A stretch of 12,820 nucleotides of DNA from Azonexus sp. (lineage in GTDB: Bacteria; Pseudomonadota; Gammaproteobacteria; Burkholderiales; Rhodocyclaceae): the NCBI GenBank assembly GCA_031274715.1, contig JAISPT010000020.1, positions 1 to 12,820 of the forward strand. The letters run 5' to 3'. The first letter of the stretch is position 1. Every line of letters starts with the position of its first letter. Shown here piece by piece: positions 12,785 through 12,820 of this stretch. Below the pieces are notes generated by a model that worked only from the letters and a program-made list of their open reading frames with translations, was not told the origin of the DNA and did no database searches. The position numbers and the translations under genes are program-made.

Positions 12785-12820
12785 CATATACGGGATTGTC
12801 CATCGTAGAAACTTCCAATC
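12785..12820. other. AT-richer tail at the window edge
   Basis: No gene is seen in these last 36 bases. TTGACA at 12781-12786 overlaps the last stop codon and could be a -35 box, but no acceptable -10 box follows at 16-18 bases. GACA (12783-12786) and TGTC (12797-12800) are in inverted orientation. The context beyond the edge would be needed to interpret it. Confidence 0.3.

Noticed and set aside
12781..12810. TTGACA at the right edge as a promoter
   Set aside because: No acceptable -10 box lies 16-18 bases downstream, and the sequence ends before any target gene.

Overview
The window reads as a housekeeping chromosomal segment of a high-GC betaproteobacterium, most likely of the Rhodocyclales (Dechloromonas / Azonexus / Accumulibacter type). 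This is inferred from protein character and gene neighbourhoods (envC-ctpA; rhodanese-grxC-secB-gpsA; cytochrome c4 divergent from engB; a magnesium-type HemB); no database search was possible. Coding is dense on both strands and there is no gene-free stretch longer than 300 bases. I see no rRNA, tRNA, CRISPR array, intact insertion sequence or recognisable prophage.

Layout. On the minus strand at the left edge, envC (catalytically dead LytM amidase activator) overlaps ctpA (S41 carboxy-terminal protease, cut by the window edge) by 4 bases. Divergent from them is a tight plus-strand run: an ArsR-family regulator, a membrane-anchored rhodanese, glutaredoxin 3 (grxC), secB, a secreted tandem SH3b protein and gpsA. 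Gaps are 0 to 26 bases, or stop/start overlaps. gpsA converges on a minus-strand pair, comF-family phosphoribosyltransferase and trmL, with overlapping stop codons. Divergent from comF comes bioB-bioC (plus). It converges on a minus-strand pair encoding a two-CBS-domain protein and an HDOD protein. A cytochrome c4-like diheme protein (minus, with a clear terminator) lies divergent from engB (plus), followed by hemB (plus). The last gene encodes an unrecognised three-helix membrane protein of visibly lower GC, followed by a short AT-rich tail.

How the genes work together. The regulator carries two cysteines, C35 and C101, at the places and the 66-residue spacing known for persulfide sensors of the SqrR/BigR/YgaV group, and its stop codon touches the start of the rhodanese gene. 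The head of the operon therefore looks like a reactive-sulfur sensing module (sensor, rhodanese, glutaredoxin) placed in front of secB and gpsA. bioB and bioC are the last and an early step of biotin synthesis. They appear to be driven by a near-consensus sigma70 promoter that overlaps the start of comF and is followed at once by a terminator-like hairpin in the bioB leader. HemB and cytochrome c4 belong to tetrapyrrole and respiratory metabolism.

Most of the window is conserved core genome. The parts that deserve attention are the sulfur-sensing operon head, the bioB leader, the hairpins and palindrome around the engB stop codon and hemB leader, and the foreign-looking membrane gene with a REP-like hairpin at the right edge.
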